The notes: generated by a model not told the origin, from the letters alone. 64,000 nt of DNA from Intestinimonas timonensis (GCF_900626145.1 NZ_LR130817.1:1682095-1746094); one strand, 5' to 3'; positions 16,994 through 26,247 are shown, numbered from the stretch's first letter. Program-made: numbers and translations.

Positions 16994-17188
16994 GGGTTTA
17001 CACACCCTTTTTGGAAGATTATAATGTGGCGTATCGAGAGAACAGGAACAGAGGACCTGACCGCCGCAAAAACGGCCCGTCCGGTCCCGGCCACAGCGGG
17101 CCAAGCCCCGTGGGCCTTTGTTTCGTACCCTTCATTATACAGCCATTATAGGCGCTAAGCAAGGAAAAGATACCTGGGAGGGGATAAA

Positions 17189-18178
17189 ATGGAGTGGGAA
17201 CGGGTACCGGGGCCGGTGAGGACCTGCTGCGAGACCCTGTGGGCGGCGGGAGAGGAGGCCTGCCCCGTGGGGGGCTGCGTCCGGGACAGCCTGCTGGGGC
17301 GGACACCGGGGGACTGGGATGTGGCCACCTCGGCCCGGCCTGAGGTCATCCAGGGGCTCTTTGAACATACCGTTCCCACCGGCCTCCGACACGGCACCGT
17401 AACGGTGCTCCTGGACGGCATGTCCCTGGAGGTCACGGCCTTCCGCCGGGAGGAGGGCTATTCCGACGGCCGCCGGCCCGACCGGGTGGTGTTCGGGGTG
17501 GGGCTTACCGAGGACCTGGCCCGGCGTGACTTCACCATCAACGCCATGGCCCTCCTGCCAGATGGCACTGTGGCCGATCCCTTCGGCGGCGTGGCCGACC
17601 TGGCGGCAAGGCTGATCCGATGCGTGGGAGACCCGGAGCGACGATTCCGGGAGGATGCCCTGCGGATGCTTCGGGCGGTGCGCTTCGCCGCCCAGCTGGG
17701 CTTTGCCATCGAGGAGGAGACTGCCGCCGCCCTCCGCAGGGAGGCGGCGGGGCTGGAGCAGGTGTCCGGCGAGCGGGTCCGGGTGGAGCTGGAAAAGACC
17801 CTCCTCTCCCAGCGGCCGGAGCTATGTGCACTGCCGGTGGAGCTGGGGATGCTCACCCGCTTCGGTGCCCCCGCCCGGCAAGTGGACCTCACGGAACTGG
17901 CCGTCCTGCCCGCCACGCCGGAGGAGCGGTGGCGGGGGTTTTGTCAAAAAACCGGCCTGGACATCACCGTCCTGCCGGTGGAGCGGCGGCTCCGCCGGGC
18001 GGTGCTGGCGGAGCCGTCGCCGGTGCCCGCCCTCACCGGTGGGGAGCTGTACGCCATGGGGTTCCGCGGCGCCGCCATCCGAACGGCGCTGGACGCGTTG
18101 AAAAGTCATATTTCTGAATACCCAAAGGATAATACAAAAGAGAAGTTACGAGAAGTTTTAAAAAAAGCGGGGCTCTGA
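17189..18178 (+). CDS. cca: tRNA nucleotidyltransferase / poly(A) polymerase family
   Basis: A class II nucleotidyltransferase, probably the CCA-adding enzyme that completes tRNA 3' ends. The catalytic head has GGCVRDSLLGR and the acidic pair in DWDVA near residue 42. RRDFTINAMAL follows near residue 115, then EDALRMLRAVRFAAQLGF near residue 150. At 329 residues it lacks the C-terminal HD domain of the longer bacterial enzymes, so it resembles the short Firmicutes type. Some family members are A-adding or poly(A) polymerases, so the exact activity is not proven. The RBS is TGGGAGGGG. Codon use changes to AT-rich in the last 20 codons before the terminator. Confidence 0.88.
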   Translation: MEWERVPGPVRTCCETLWAAGEEACPVGGCVRDSLLGRTPGDWDVATSARPEVIQGLFEHTVPTGLRHGTVTVLLDGMSLEVTAFRREEGYSDGRRPDRVVFGVGLTEDLARRDFTINAMALLPDGTVADPFGGVADLAARLIRCVGDPERRFREDALRMLRAVRFAAQLGFAIEEETAAALRREAAGLEQVSGERVRVELEKTLLSQRPELCALPVELGMLTRFGAPARQVDLTELAVLPATPEERWRGFCQKTGLDITVLPVERRLRRAVLAEPSPVPALTGGELYAMGFRGAAIRTALDALKSHISEYPKDNTKEKLREVLKKAGL

Positions 18179-18196
18179 CGGTGTCAGAGCCCCGCT
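18167..18196. terminator. Terminator between cca and TetR gene
   Basis: AGCGGGGCTCTGAC and GTCAGAGCCCCGCT form a perfect stem with a GGT loop, preceded by a run of A that gives a T tract for the leftward transcript; it overlaps the cca stop. Confidence 0.85.
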
Positions 18197-18208
18197 ACTG
18201 TATTCCGA

Positions 18209-18796
18209 TTAGGCGTGGAACAGGGTGACGAACAGCCGGTAGTCCTCCTCCATCCTGGGGAGGAGCGGATAGGAGTAGCCGTGGAGGACCCAGTCCACCA
18301 CCACGCCCCGGAAGTGGCGGAAACAGAAATCGGCGATCCATTCGGGGGAGTGGCCGGGGGCCAGAATGCCCTCCCGCTCCGCCTGGCGGAAGCACTCCAC
18401 CATGGAACGGAGGGTGTATCGGCTGGGATCCATGCTCTTGGTGCCCGGTTCGGCGATGCGCTGCTGGTAGTAGCGGCCGATGAGCTCGCCGCTGTGCTCC
18501 ATGAACTGGCCGTAGGCCGAAAGCAGCCGCCACAGCCGCTGGTCGGGACTCTCATCCCCGCTGTTTTCCAGCACGGAGCGCATATAGTCGTCCAGAGGGG
18601 CAAAACCGTGCTCCAGCAGGGCCTCCTTGGAGGAAAAGTGATGGTAAAAGGCACCGGTGGTGATGCCGGCGGCCTTGCAGATGTCCCGGACGGACACCTT
18701 GTCAAACCCCCGCTCCCGCATGAGTTCCAGGGCGGCGTACAGGATTTTCCGCTCCGTCTCCTGGCTCTGAAGCTTTCTGCGCTGGGCATACTCCAT
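18209..18796 (-). CDS. TetR/AcrR-family transcriptional regulator
   Basis: A 195-residue repressor with the N-terminal HTH: ERKILYAALELMRERGFDKV, then VRDICKAAGITTGAFYHHFS and SKEALLEHGF. The C-terminal ligand-binding half is unlike any I can name. ATG 18796 is preferred over an upstream start because GAAAGGAGGCG lies 6-8 bases before it. It faces degV across about 140 bases that contain a consensus promoter and a palindrome, so it probably controls itself and degV. The effector is unknown; a fatty-acid-like ligand would fit the DegV neighbour but is only a guess. Confidence 0.88.
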   Translation of the reverse strand: MEYAQRRKLQSQETERKILYAALELMRERGFDKVSVRDICKAAGITTGAFYHHFSSKEALLEHGFAPLDDYMRSVLENSGDESPDQRLWRLLSAYGQFMEHSGELIGRYYQQRIAEPGTKSMDPSRYTLRSMVECFRQAEREGILAPGHSPEWIADFCFRHFRGVVVDWVLHGYSYPLLPRMEEDYRLFVTLFHA

Positions 18797-18818
18797 GTGT
18801 GCGCCTCCTTTCTTCCCG

Positions 18819-18871
18819 TTGACAAGGGGAATGGGATAGCCTATAATACAAGATAGCATAACACCGTTATG
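18819..18871 (+). promoter_or_regulatory. Consensus promoter with TetR-type operator upstream of degV
   Basis: -35 TTGACA (18819-18824), 17-base spacer and -10 TATAAT (18842-18847) match the sigma-A consensus exactly. CATAAC-ACC-GTTATG (18857-18871), a perfect 6-base inverted repeat, lies over the expected +4 to +18, a roadblock/repression position. The leader to degV is about 80 bases. Confidence 0.78.
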
Positions 18872-18937
18872 TGAGACTTTACATGCTGATTATATATCCG
18901 GGGCGTGAGCCCTGTCAACAGATGGAGATGATGTCCG

Positions 18938-19801
18938 ATGGCCCCTCGCAAGATCGCCCTGCTTACCGACTCCTGTGCTGATCTGTCCGCCCGGGTGGCG
19001 GAGGAGAACCGCATCCATGTGGTACCGCTGCGTATCCGCTGCGCCGATGGGGAGTACCGGGACGGTGTGGACATCCACGCCGCCGACATCTATGCCCGGC
19101 TGAAGCGGGGGGAACTGCCCAAGACCTCCCTGCCCACGGGAGAGGACATCTCGGCGGCCTTCGACCGCATCGCCGAGCAAGGGTATGACGGCGTCATTGC
19201 GGTGATGCTCTCCGGCGGGCTCTCCGGCACCTATAATATGGTGCGGCTCATGGCGGAGGAGCGGAAGGACCTGGAAATCAAGGTCTACGACTCGGTGAGC
19301 GGCTCTCTGGGCATCGGCGTCACCATGCTGCAGCTGGCCGAGGACCTGCGTGGAGGGGCCTCCTGGCGGGAGCTCACCCACAAGCGGGTACCCCAGCTCA
19401 TCAAAGGGACCACGCCCTTCTTCTCGGTGGACACGCTGGAGTACCTACAGAAGGGCGGGCGCATCGGTAAGGTGGCGGCCATGGCGGGCACCATGCTCCA
19501 GATCAAGCCCCTCATCACCTTCGCGCCCGATGGCCAGCTCCAGTCCATCGCCAAGGTCCGCGGCCGAAAGCAGGTCATGGACAAGCTGGTGGACCTGGCA
19601 GTGAAGGCCTGCGGCAGCCATAAGAAGTACAATCTGGCGGTGGCCAACGGCGGCGCACCGGAGGAGATGGAGGAGCTGCGGGAGAAGCTGAAGGCGGCGC
19701 TGCCCAACTACGACCACATCTGGGACGGCGAGATCGACGGTACCCTGAGCGTCTACATCGGCGACGGTATTCTGGGCACTGGTGTCCAGGTGCTGGACTG
19801 A
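18938..19801 (+). CDS. DegV-family fatty-acid-binding protein
   Basis: A 287-residue cytoplasmic protein of the DegV/FakB fold that binds one fatty acid, in some species presenting it to the kinase FakA. The N-terminus KIALLTDSCADLS, the substrate-gripping PKTSLPTGEDISAAF near residue 65, AVMLSGGLSGTYNMVR near residue 88 and the C-terminal GTLSVYIGDGILGTG are characteristic. No fakA is adjacent. The intervening consensus promoter and TetR palindrome suggest tightly repressed but strong expression. The RBS is weak (ATGGAGATGATG). Confidence 0.9.
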   Translation: MAPRKIALLTDSCADLSARVAEENRIHVVPLRIRCADGEYRDGVDIHAADIYARLKRGELPKTSLPTGEDISAAFDRIAEQGYDGVIAVMLSGGLSGTYNMVRLMAEERKDLEIKVYDSVSGSLGIGVTMLQLAEDLRGGASWRELTHKRVPQLIKGTTPFFSVDTLEYLQKGGRIGKVAAMAGTMLQIKPLITFAPDGQLQSIAKVRGRKQVMDKLVDLAVKACGSHKKYNLAVANGGAPEEMEELREKLKAALPNYDHIWDGEIDGTLSVYIGDGILGTGVQVLD

Positions 19802-19811
19802 AAACAGAAAA

Positions 19812-19849
19812 GAAACTGCCCCGGCGTCCTGAGACGCCGGGGCAGTTTT
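19812..19849. terminator. Terminator after degV
   Basis: AAACTGCCCCGGCGTC and GACGCCGGGGCAGTTT form a perfect stem around CTGA, with A and T flanks for both directions. Confidence 0.9.
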
Positions 19850-19885
19850 GATGATGAATCAGGTTGTGAGTGCAGTCCCCGGATA

Positions 19886-22800
19886 TCAGCCCTGGGGGAC
19901 TGCCTCTTTTTTTGTTCGCCTGCGCCAGTGGAAGCCCAACAGCAGCAGAAGGAGGAGGGCAGCGGCGCCCACGCAGATGGCCAGGATCCAGCCCTGGGCT
20001 CCGGGGGAGGTGTGGTCCAGCAGCAGCACCTGGCCCTCTGCCGGTCCTTCCAACACCAGATAGCTGCCGTCGGTCTCGGCCTCCGCCAGGCGCCAGACGC
20101 CATCCACCAGCACTGCGGCGGCGGGGCGGTCCACATCCTGGGCCCGGAGCCGCAGGGTGACGGTGTCGCTCTCACAGCCGGTGACGGTATAGGAGTAAGC
20201 GGCTGCCGGGGTATAGCCGGAGGGTCCGTTGTCCGGCAGGTCCATCGTCTCCACGGTCAAAGCGGCGTCGGGGGAGAAGGTGCCCTGGACCAGCAGGACG
20301 GGGATGGACTCCCCGGAGGCCAGGGTGGTGACGGGGGCGGAGAAGGAGGCCTCCAGCACCATGGACCGACGCAGGTCCTGGGTGGGATAGTCGGGCCAGA
20401 CGCCGAACTGGCCGTCCTTCTCCGGTGCCTGAGGCACCAGAGAGAGGTCCAGATCGTCACCGTAGGAGAAGGGGAGCTCGGCTACGGTCTTGCCGTCTAC
20501 CACGAAACGGTAGGAGAAGGTAAGAAAGTCAGCGGGGATGTAGTCCAGATGGGAAAAGGCGTCAAAATCCAGGCCCTGTGCCTCTCCGGCCACGTCTACC
20601 CCATCCAGGCCGGGCAGGTCCTCCCGCAGGTAGCGGTTGCCGCTGAGGTCTCCGTCGCGCTCGCCGGTAATGGCGCCCAGGGCCTCGCCGTCGCTGTCAC
20701 AGCGTACCATGGCCCGACAGTCGGTGAGGTCGCCACCCAGGCCGGTAATACCGCCCAGCCAGCTGTCGCCGGTGAGGTCCACCAGGGCGGCGCACCGGGT
20801 CACAGCGCCCTGCGTCCGTCCGGCGATGCCGCCGCAGTAGTCGGTACCGGTCTCCACAGTGCCCCGGGCGGCGCAGTCCAAAATGGCCCCCGCCTCACAC
20901 CGCCCGGCGATGCCGCCGGCGCAGTCGTTCATCACGGTGACGGAACCGTCAAAGCGGCAGTCCCGGATCACCGCCCGGAGGGTGGCATAGACGTCGGTGA
21001 GAAGCTCCATGTCCTCCAGACTGAAGGTCTCCTCCGGGTCAGAGCCCAGCTCGGTGGACACGGTGCCCACGATGCCGCCGGTGTTGGAGTCACCCTCCAC
21101 TGCGGCGGAGACGGTGCACCCCCGAACCAGGCCGGGGCCTTCGGTGACCTCCTCGGCCAGGTCGGAGATGGTGAGTTCCGGCTTCTGGCCCAGGTCGTAG
21201 ATGGCCTGGCGCACCTGGTCGAGAGAGCCGATGATCTGGTCGGCGGTGGTGTGAAGAGCGTCGTTGTCGGTGCCGGCGGCCTGGGTCATCTGGTCCACCT
21301 GGTCCCGGATGATGGTGAGCTGGGCGTCGATGTCATCGGCGGCGGACTGGGCCTTGTCACCCAGCGTATCGGTGTAGTCCTTGAGCAGGTCCCGGATCAG
21401 ATCGCCGGTGGTGTCCACCGCATCCACATCGGAGGAGACCTGGCTGGAGAACCGGTCGGCGGCGCCGAGCAGGTGGTCGGCAGCGTCATAGAGGGCGTCA
21501 GCGGCCTTGTCTGCCCGGGTTTTGGCCTTGTCCAGGTCCGAGGAGGTCTCGTCGCTGATGTCCTTCCACTGGCCGGTGAGATCATTGGCCAGTCGGAAAA
21601 TGGCGGCGGTGGCATCCCCGATATCGGTCAGGTGGCCCCGAGGGTCCAGGGAGGGGAAGGGCAACTCCAAAGCCCCGATATAATCCCCCGATGCCACCAG
21701 CTGAGCCACCTCCTCGAGGTAAGCGTGGAGATCTTGCATCTCCTGGTTCATCTGCGCAAGGGCATTTTGGATGGTTATGCCTTGACGGTGGATGTCATTG
21801 GCGGTGTCGTCCAGGGCTTCGATGGCCTGGGAAAGTCCGCTGTCTGCACTGGAGAGCATGTCGTCCAGGGCGGTACGGAAGTTGTCCGTCTCTTTTAAAA
21901 GGGCGTCTAGGTCGTCATCGGCGATGGACTGGAAGGCATCGGTGTTCTGGTGGAGGCGGTCCAGGGCGTCGCTGATGTCCTGGGTATAGCCGTAGAGCTG
22001 GTCGGACATGGCCTGAAAATCCTGATGTCCCTCGGTGCCGGCGTCGTGAGTGCGGTCCTGGATCTGGCCCATGGCGTCTTCGATGACCTGGGCGTCAGCC
22101 ACCCCGCGGGCGGTGATATCGTTGACCTGGTCCACAAAGACGGACATCTGGTCAAAAAGTACCGACAGAGCGTCGTTGAGCTGGTCCATGGGGGAGGGGC
22201 CATAGGTGAGCTGGGTGTTGGGCTCAAATTGGCCCACGATGCCGCCCACATCTTTGCGGCCCTTGATAGCACCGGTGTTGACGCAGTCCAGCACGCTGCC
22301 GGACTGGAGTCCTACGATGCCGCCCATATTGTAGCCCAGGTGGGCATAGCCCACAGGGCCGGAGTTGCGGCAGCCCTGGATGGTCCCGCGGGAGAGGCCG
22401 GCGATGCCGCCTACGCTGGTGGGCGGTTCCTGATCGGCGGCGGTATCGACCTCGCCGCTGTTGGTACAGCTGCGGATGGCGCCCAGATTCTGACCGGTGA
22501 TGCCGGCGGCATTGGTGGTGCCGGCGATGGTGGCGGTGCTGGAGCACCCCTCAATGGTGCCGCTCTCACCGTTGAGGCCGGCGATGCCGCCCACGTCCTG
22601 GACGCCGGTGGCGGCGCCCTTGGCGGTACAATTTTGGATGGTGCCATAGTTTTCGCCCACCAGGAGCCCCACCTGTTCTGCGGTGCCGCCGGGGGCCACG
22701 GCCCCCTCCACCGTGAGATTGTCAACAACGGCGGTCTCGGTGAGGGTGCGGAAGAGCCCGATCCGGGAGCCCTTCCCGGTGAGGGAGAAGCCCTGGATGG

Positions 22801-23056
22801 TGTGCCCGTTGCCGTGGAAGGTGCCCTGGAAGATGGGAATGGAGGTGAAGCCGCTGCCGCTCAGGTCAATGTCGGCGGTGAGGGATACGGTGAGGCCCTG
22901 GGACCAGGTATCGCTGGTGCAGTTCTCGGCGAAGGCGAGAAAGTCCTCCCGGCTGTCGATGACCAGGTCGGGGGCGGCAGCCAGAGCGGGGAGGACCTGG
23001 CCGGATAGGAGGAGCCCCGCCAGCAGCAGGGCGGCAAATCGTCTGAACTGTCTCAT
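19886..23056 (-). CDS. Secreted/membrane-anchored GLUG-repeat protein with long coiled-coil region
   Basis: A 1,056-residue protein with a signal peptide (MRQFRRFAALLLAGLLLSGQ to ALAA). Residues about 40-280 form a beta-helix-like array of GLUG-type repeats (VGGIAGLNGESGTIEGC, VGGIAGLSRGTIQGCRNSG, MGGIVGLQSGSVLDC). A long helical, Asp/Gln-rich coiled-coil stretch follows (about 285-640), then a second repeat array (TGGIVGTV, AGGIAGRCEAG, CGGIAGRTQGAV). An Ig-like region and a C-terminal membrane helix with basic tail (HWRRRTKKE) end the protein. The start overlaps the stop of the MMPL gene by 4 bases (ATGA), so the two are translationally coupled. The fold suggests a wall-exposed partner of the transporter. 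I know no functional name for it. Confidence 0.8.
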   Translation of the reverse strand: MRQFRRFAALLLAGLLLSGQVLPALAAAPDLVIDSREDFLAFAENCTSDTWSQGLTVSLTADIDLSGSGFTSIPIFQGTFHGNGHTIQGFSLTGKGSRIGLFRTLTETAVVDNLTVEGAVAPGGTAEQVGLLVGENYGTIQNCTAKGAATGVQDVGGIAGLNGESGTIEGCSSTATIAGTTNAAGITGQNLGAIRSCTNSGEVDTAADQEPPTSVGGIAGLSRGTIQGCRNSGPVGYAHLGYNMGGIVGLQSGSVLDCVNTGAIKGRKDVGGIVGQFEPNTQLTYGPSPMDQLNDALSVLFDQMSVFVDQVNDITARGVADAQVIEDAMGQIQDRTHDAGTEGHQDFQAMSDQLYGYTQDISDALDRLHQNTDAFQSIADDDLDALLKETDNFRTALDDMLSSADSGLSQAIEALDDTANDIHRQGITIQNALAQMNQEMQDLHAYLEEVAQLVASGDYIGALELPFPSLDPRGHLTDIGDATAAIFRLANDLTGQWKDISDETSSDLDKAKTRADKAADALYDAADHLLGAADRFSSQVSSDVDAVDTTGDLIRDLLKDYTDTLGDKAQSAADDIDAQLTIIRDQVDQMTQAAGTDNDALHTTADQIIGSLDQVRQAIYDLGQKPELTISDLAEEVTEGPGLVRGCTVSAAVEGDSNTGGIVGTVSTELGSDPEETFSLEDMELLTDVYATLRAVIRDCRFDGSVTVMNDCAGGIAGRCEAGAILDCAARGTVETGTDYCGGIAGRTQGAVTRCAALVDLTGDSWLGGITGLGGDLTDCRAMVRCDSDGEALGAITGERDGDLSGNRYLREDLPGLDGVDVAGEAQGLDFDAFSHLDYIPADFLTFSYRFVVDGKTVAELPFSYGDDLDLSLVPQAPEKDGQFGVWPDYPTQDLRRSMVLEASFSAPVTTLASGESIPVLLVQGTFSPDAALTVETMDLPDNGPSGYTPAAAYSYTVTGCESDTVTLRLRAQDVDRPAAAVLVDGVWRLAEAETDGSYLVLEGPAEGQVLLLDHTSPGAQGWILAICVGAAALLLLLLLGFHWRRRTKKEAVPQG

Positions 23057-25497
23057 ATTTCGTTGTCCTCCTGGGAGCGGTCGAGCTCCTGGTATTTGCT
23101 TTCGATGAGGGCGTCCACGCTGCCGTGGATGACACCCTTGAACTCGCCGTCCACGAAACCGGCCACATGGCCCCGGACGTGGCCGTCCAGGCGCATGGTG
23201 CCCTGATTGAAGCGCTGCTTCCGGTCCCGGTTGAGGGTGATGGCGGTACGCTCGATGAGTGTGTCGCCCAGCAGGAGCATCTGGGGAAGCACGGTCATCA
23301 CCAGGAAAATGGAGGTGACGGTGCCCCGGCCCAGGGCCTGGCCCACGGAGCCGATGGTGGCGTCGGTGGAGATGCCGCCGATGAGGAAGCCGGCCACGGC
23401 CATAATGGTGCCCGAGGTGAGCACGGTGGGGAAGCTCTGGCTCAGGGCGGCTATGGCGGCCTCTTTCCGGTCCATGATGCCCTTGAGTTCCATGTATCGG
23501 TTGGTGATGACGATGGCGTAGTCAATGGTGGCACCCATCTGAATGGAGCTCACCACCAGATAGCTCAGGAAGAAGAGGTTGGTGTCGGTGAGCACGGGGA
23601 TGGAGAAGTTGATCCAGATGGAGCCCTGGATGGTGAGCACCAGCAGGATGGGGAGACCGGCGGACTTGAAGGTAAAGAGAAGGATGACCATGACGAAGAG
23701 GGCGGTGAGGATGCTGATCTTCATGTTGTCCCCGGAGAAGGAGCTGGCCAGATCGAAGGCGTTGGTGGAGTTGCCCACCAGGATGACATCATCGCCGTAC
23801 TGTGCCTGGGCAATGGCGCGGATCTGATCCAGAAGGGCGTAGGTCTCGTCTCCTTCCGTGGGGACGTCGGCCACGAAGACCAGACGGGACCAGTTTTCGC
23901 CCCGGAGCTGCTCCAGACCTAGGTCCAGCTCCTCCCGTAGGTCCTCCACCTTCTCCTCCTGCTCACCGGTTAGGTTCACCACACCCTTGTCCTTCTGCTC
24001 CAGCAGGAACTCAAAGACGTCGATGAGGGGGACAGCGTAGTTGTCGGGGTCCTGGAAGATGGCGCCGTACTCCTCCACACTCAGACCGTAGGCCTGGTAG
24101 AGGAGGCGGCAGAGCTCGATATCCACCCCGGCCAGCTCCGAGAACTGACGGGGGGTGAGGGCGTCGGTGAGGAACCGTCCGTCCTCCACCTCGATGTTGG
24201 CAAGACCGGTGGCCGAGGTGACCGGTCCCAAAGCCTCCACCTGCTGTAAGACGATTTTTTCCTTCTCGTAATCCCCCCGGGGCACCAAAACAGCGATGGT
24301 GTTCTTCTTACCAAAGGTATCGGTGACCTTCTCGTCGGCGATGCGCCAGTCGGGCTTGTTGTCAAAGTCGGCGTCGTTGGTGTCAAAGACGTATTCGCAC
24401 TTGCTGGAGAGGATGGCACCTGCCGCCAGCACCACCAGGAAGATGGGGGGGAGGATGTACCGCAGCTTGACCACACCCCGGCCCCAGAAGTCGATGTTGG
24501 GCACCAGGTTCTTGTGGCGGGTCCGCTCAATGGGCCGGCTGAAGAGCATGAGGAGCCCCGGCATGAGCAGGAAGACGCACAGCATGGAGCACACGATGCC
24601 CTTGGCCAGGACGATGCCCATGTCGAAGCCAATGCGCAGCTGCATGAGCATAAGGGCCACCAGGCCCGAAATGGTGGTGAGGCTGGAGGAGGAGATCTCC
24701 ACAATGGCCTTGCTCAACGCGGCGATGTCGGCCTCACGGGGGTCCAGACCGTTGTCACGCTCCTCCATGTACCGATGACAGAAGATGATGGCGTAATCAA
24801 TGGCCAGCGCCAGCTGGAGCACCACGGCGATGGAGTTGGTGATGAAGGAGATGGTGCCGAAGATGAAGTTAGTGCCCATGTTGAGCACTGCCGCCGCGGC
24901 GAAGACGATGAGATAGACGGGCACCTCCATGTAGCTCTTGGAGGTGAAGAGAAGGACCACCACGATGACGGCGGCGGCGATGGCCAGAATGACCGTCATC
25001 TCCTTCTGGAGGCTGGCCGACTCGTCCCGGCCCACCTGGGTGGAGACATAGACGTCGTAGCCCTCCAAGGCGTCCTGGACGGCCTGGAGGGCGGTGACGG
25101 CCTCGGGGTCGTCCTCGGGGACGTCGAAGGTGACGGAGAAGAGAGCGGCGGAATCGTGGTAGTGGTCGTCGGTCTCGTCGAAGGTAACGCCGGAGACGCC
25201 GGGCAGGATCTCCAGCTTGTGGGAGAGGTCCCAGGCCGTGTCCAGCGGGATGTTGGAGACCATGACCTCGGCGGAACCCAGGGTGACGAACTCCTCATCC
25301 ATGAGGGTGAGGCCCCGCCGGGTCTCGGTCTCCGGCGGGAGGTAAGAGGTGATGTCGTTGTTGATCTCTACCTTATTGATGGAGGCGGCGCAGAAGAGAA
25401 AGGCCGCCAGAAAGACAAGGTAGAAGGCCTTCCGCTTGTCGACGATGAAGCGGGCGAGCTTGGTCATGAAGGTTTCGGTGTGCTTTTCCTGATCCAT
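23053..25497 (-). CDS. MMPL/RND-family transporter
   Basis: An 814-residue polytopic membrane protein with two repeats of one helix, a large extracytoplasmic domain and five helices. The first repeat shows FYLVFLAAFLFCAASINKVE, then TSYLPPETETRRGL and, in the membrane, LALAIDYAIIFCHRYMEER. The second has SSIQMGATIDYAIVITNRYM. These GxxxDY signatures are the proton-relay helices of RND/MMPL lipid or hydrophobe exporters. It lies between a TetR gene (16 bases upstream) and the GLUG protein (4-base overlap), forming one operon. The substrate is probably a lipid, glycolipid or amphipathic drug, by family only. The C-terminal cytosolic tail has a short amphipathic HVRGHVAGFVDGEFKGV-like repeat. 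Confidence 0.9.
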   Translation of the reverse strand: MDQEKHTETFMTKLARFIVDKRKAFYLVFLAAFLFCAASINKVEINNDITSYLPPETETRRGLTLMDEEFVTLGSAEVMVSNIPLDTAWDLSHKLEILPGVSGVTFDETDDHYHDSAALFSVTFDVPEDDPEAVTALQAVQDALEGYDVYVSTQVGRDESASLQKEMTVILAIAAAVIVVVLLFTSKSYMEVPVYLIVFAAAAVLNMGTNFIFGTISFITNSIAVVLQLALAIDYAIIFCHRYMEERDNGLDPREADIAALSKAIVEISSSSLTTISGLVALMLMQLRIGFDMGIVLAKGIVCSMLCVFLLMPGLLMLFSRPIERTRHKNLVPNIDFWGRGVVKLRYILPPIFLVVLAAGAILSSKCEYVFDTNDADFDNKPDWRIADEKVTDTFGKKNTIAVLVPRGDYEKEKIVLQQVEALGPVTSATGLANIEVEDGRFLTDALTPRQFSELAGVDIELCRLLYQAYGLSVEEYGAIFQDPDNYAVPLIDVFEFLLEQKDKGVVNLTGEQEEKVEDLREELDLGLEQLRGENWSRLVFVADVPTEGDETYALLDQIRAIAQAQYGDDVILVGNSTNAFDLASSFSGDNMKISILTALFVMVILLFTFKSAGLPILLVLTIQGSIWINFSIPVLTDTNLFFLSYLVVSSIQMGATIDYAIVITNRYMELKGIMDRKEAAIAALSQSFPTVLTSGTIMAVAGFLIGGISTDATIGSVGQALGRGTVTSIFLVMTVLPQMLLLGDTLIERTAITLNRDRKQRFNQGTMRLDGHVRGHVAGFVDGEFKGVIHGSVDALIESKYQELDRSQEDNEI

Positions 25498-25512
25498 ATA
25501 GGGTCCTCCTGG

Positions 25513-26088
25513 TCAGAGTGCGGGAAGGAAGTGCTCAAGGTGGGCGATGAGGCGCTCCACGGGGACGGGATCTTCGCTGTCCAGCCACCAACGCAGGAGG
25601 GACAGCATGGCGCCGGTGTAGAACCGGGCGGTGATGCGGGGGTCGAAGTCGGGGAAGGAAGTGTGGAATCTGGGCTGGGAGAGGAGCTGGGCCAGATCCT
25701 CCGCGGCCTGATCCTCCAGCACATGGGCATCGATGTCGGCGCCGCTGCGCAGGCAGGCGCGGTAGAGTGACCGCCTGGACTGGAAGAAGTCCAGCACGTT
25801 CCGGGCGGCGGTGAGGAAGTAATCCCGGGCCTCCCCGGACCAGTCTTTGGGCAGACAGGTCTCCACGCATCGCCGCTCCACCCCCAGCAGCAGATAGCGC
25901 AGCAGCTCCTGCTTGTCGTTGAAGTGGGCGTAGAAGGTGGTGCGGTGTACCATGGCCCGCTGGCAGATGTCGGTGACGGAGAGGGACTGGAAGGGCCGCT
26001 CCGCCAGCAGTTCCTCCAGCGCCCGTACCAGGGACTGCCGGGTCCTGCGCTGCCGCAGGTCCAGGGACTCATCTTCTGCGTGGGTCAT
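25513..26088 (-). CDS. TetR/AcrR-family repressor of the MMPL-GLUG operon
   Basis: A 191-residue regulator, first gene of a three-gene operon. The HTH reads QSLVRALEELLAERPFQSLS followed by VTDICQRAMVHRTTFYAHFN and DKQELLRYLL, typical of TetR_8/DhaS-like members that have a C-terminal helical sensor. ATG 26088 follows TTGGAGG at 8 bases; the frame is open five codons further. An inverted repeat overlapping the operon promoter is the likely binding site, giving autoregulation. Confidence 0.88.
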   Translation of the reverse strand: MTHAEDESLDLRQRRTRQSLVRALEELLAERPFQSLSVTDICQRAMVHRTTFYAHFNDKQELLRYLLLGVERRCVETCLPKDWSGEARDYFLTAARNVLDFFQSRRSLYRACLRSGADIDAHVLEDQAAEDLAQLLSQPRFHTSFPDFDPRITARFYTGAMLSLLRWWLDSEDPVPVERLIAHLEHFLPAL

Positions 26089-26147
26089 GTGACATACCTC
26101 CAATGGCTGCCGCCGGGGATTTTGCGGCCCGGCGCATTGTGTGGATT

Positions 26148-26197
26148 ATCATACGCCAATAAACTACACATGTCAAGATAAAAGACATATGTAGTTT
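26148..26197 (-). promoter_or_regulatory. Promoter and overlapping inverted-repeat operator of the TetR-MMPL-GLUG operon
   Basis: Minus strand: -35 TTGACA (26171-26176), 17-base spacer, -10 TATGAT (26148-26153). The arms AAACTACACATGTC (26161-26174) and GACATATGTAGTTT (26184-26197) are complementary at 13 of 14 positions, with a 9-base gap. One arm covers the -35 and spacer, as expected for TetR repression. Confidence 0.8.
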
Positions 26198-26247
26198 TTG
26201 AAAAGGGAAAAAGTAGGACAAAGCCACAGAAAATATCGCCTGAGTGC

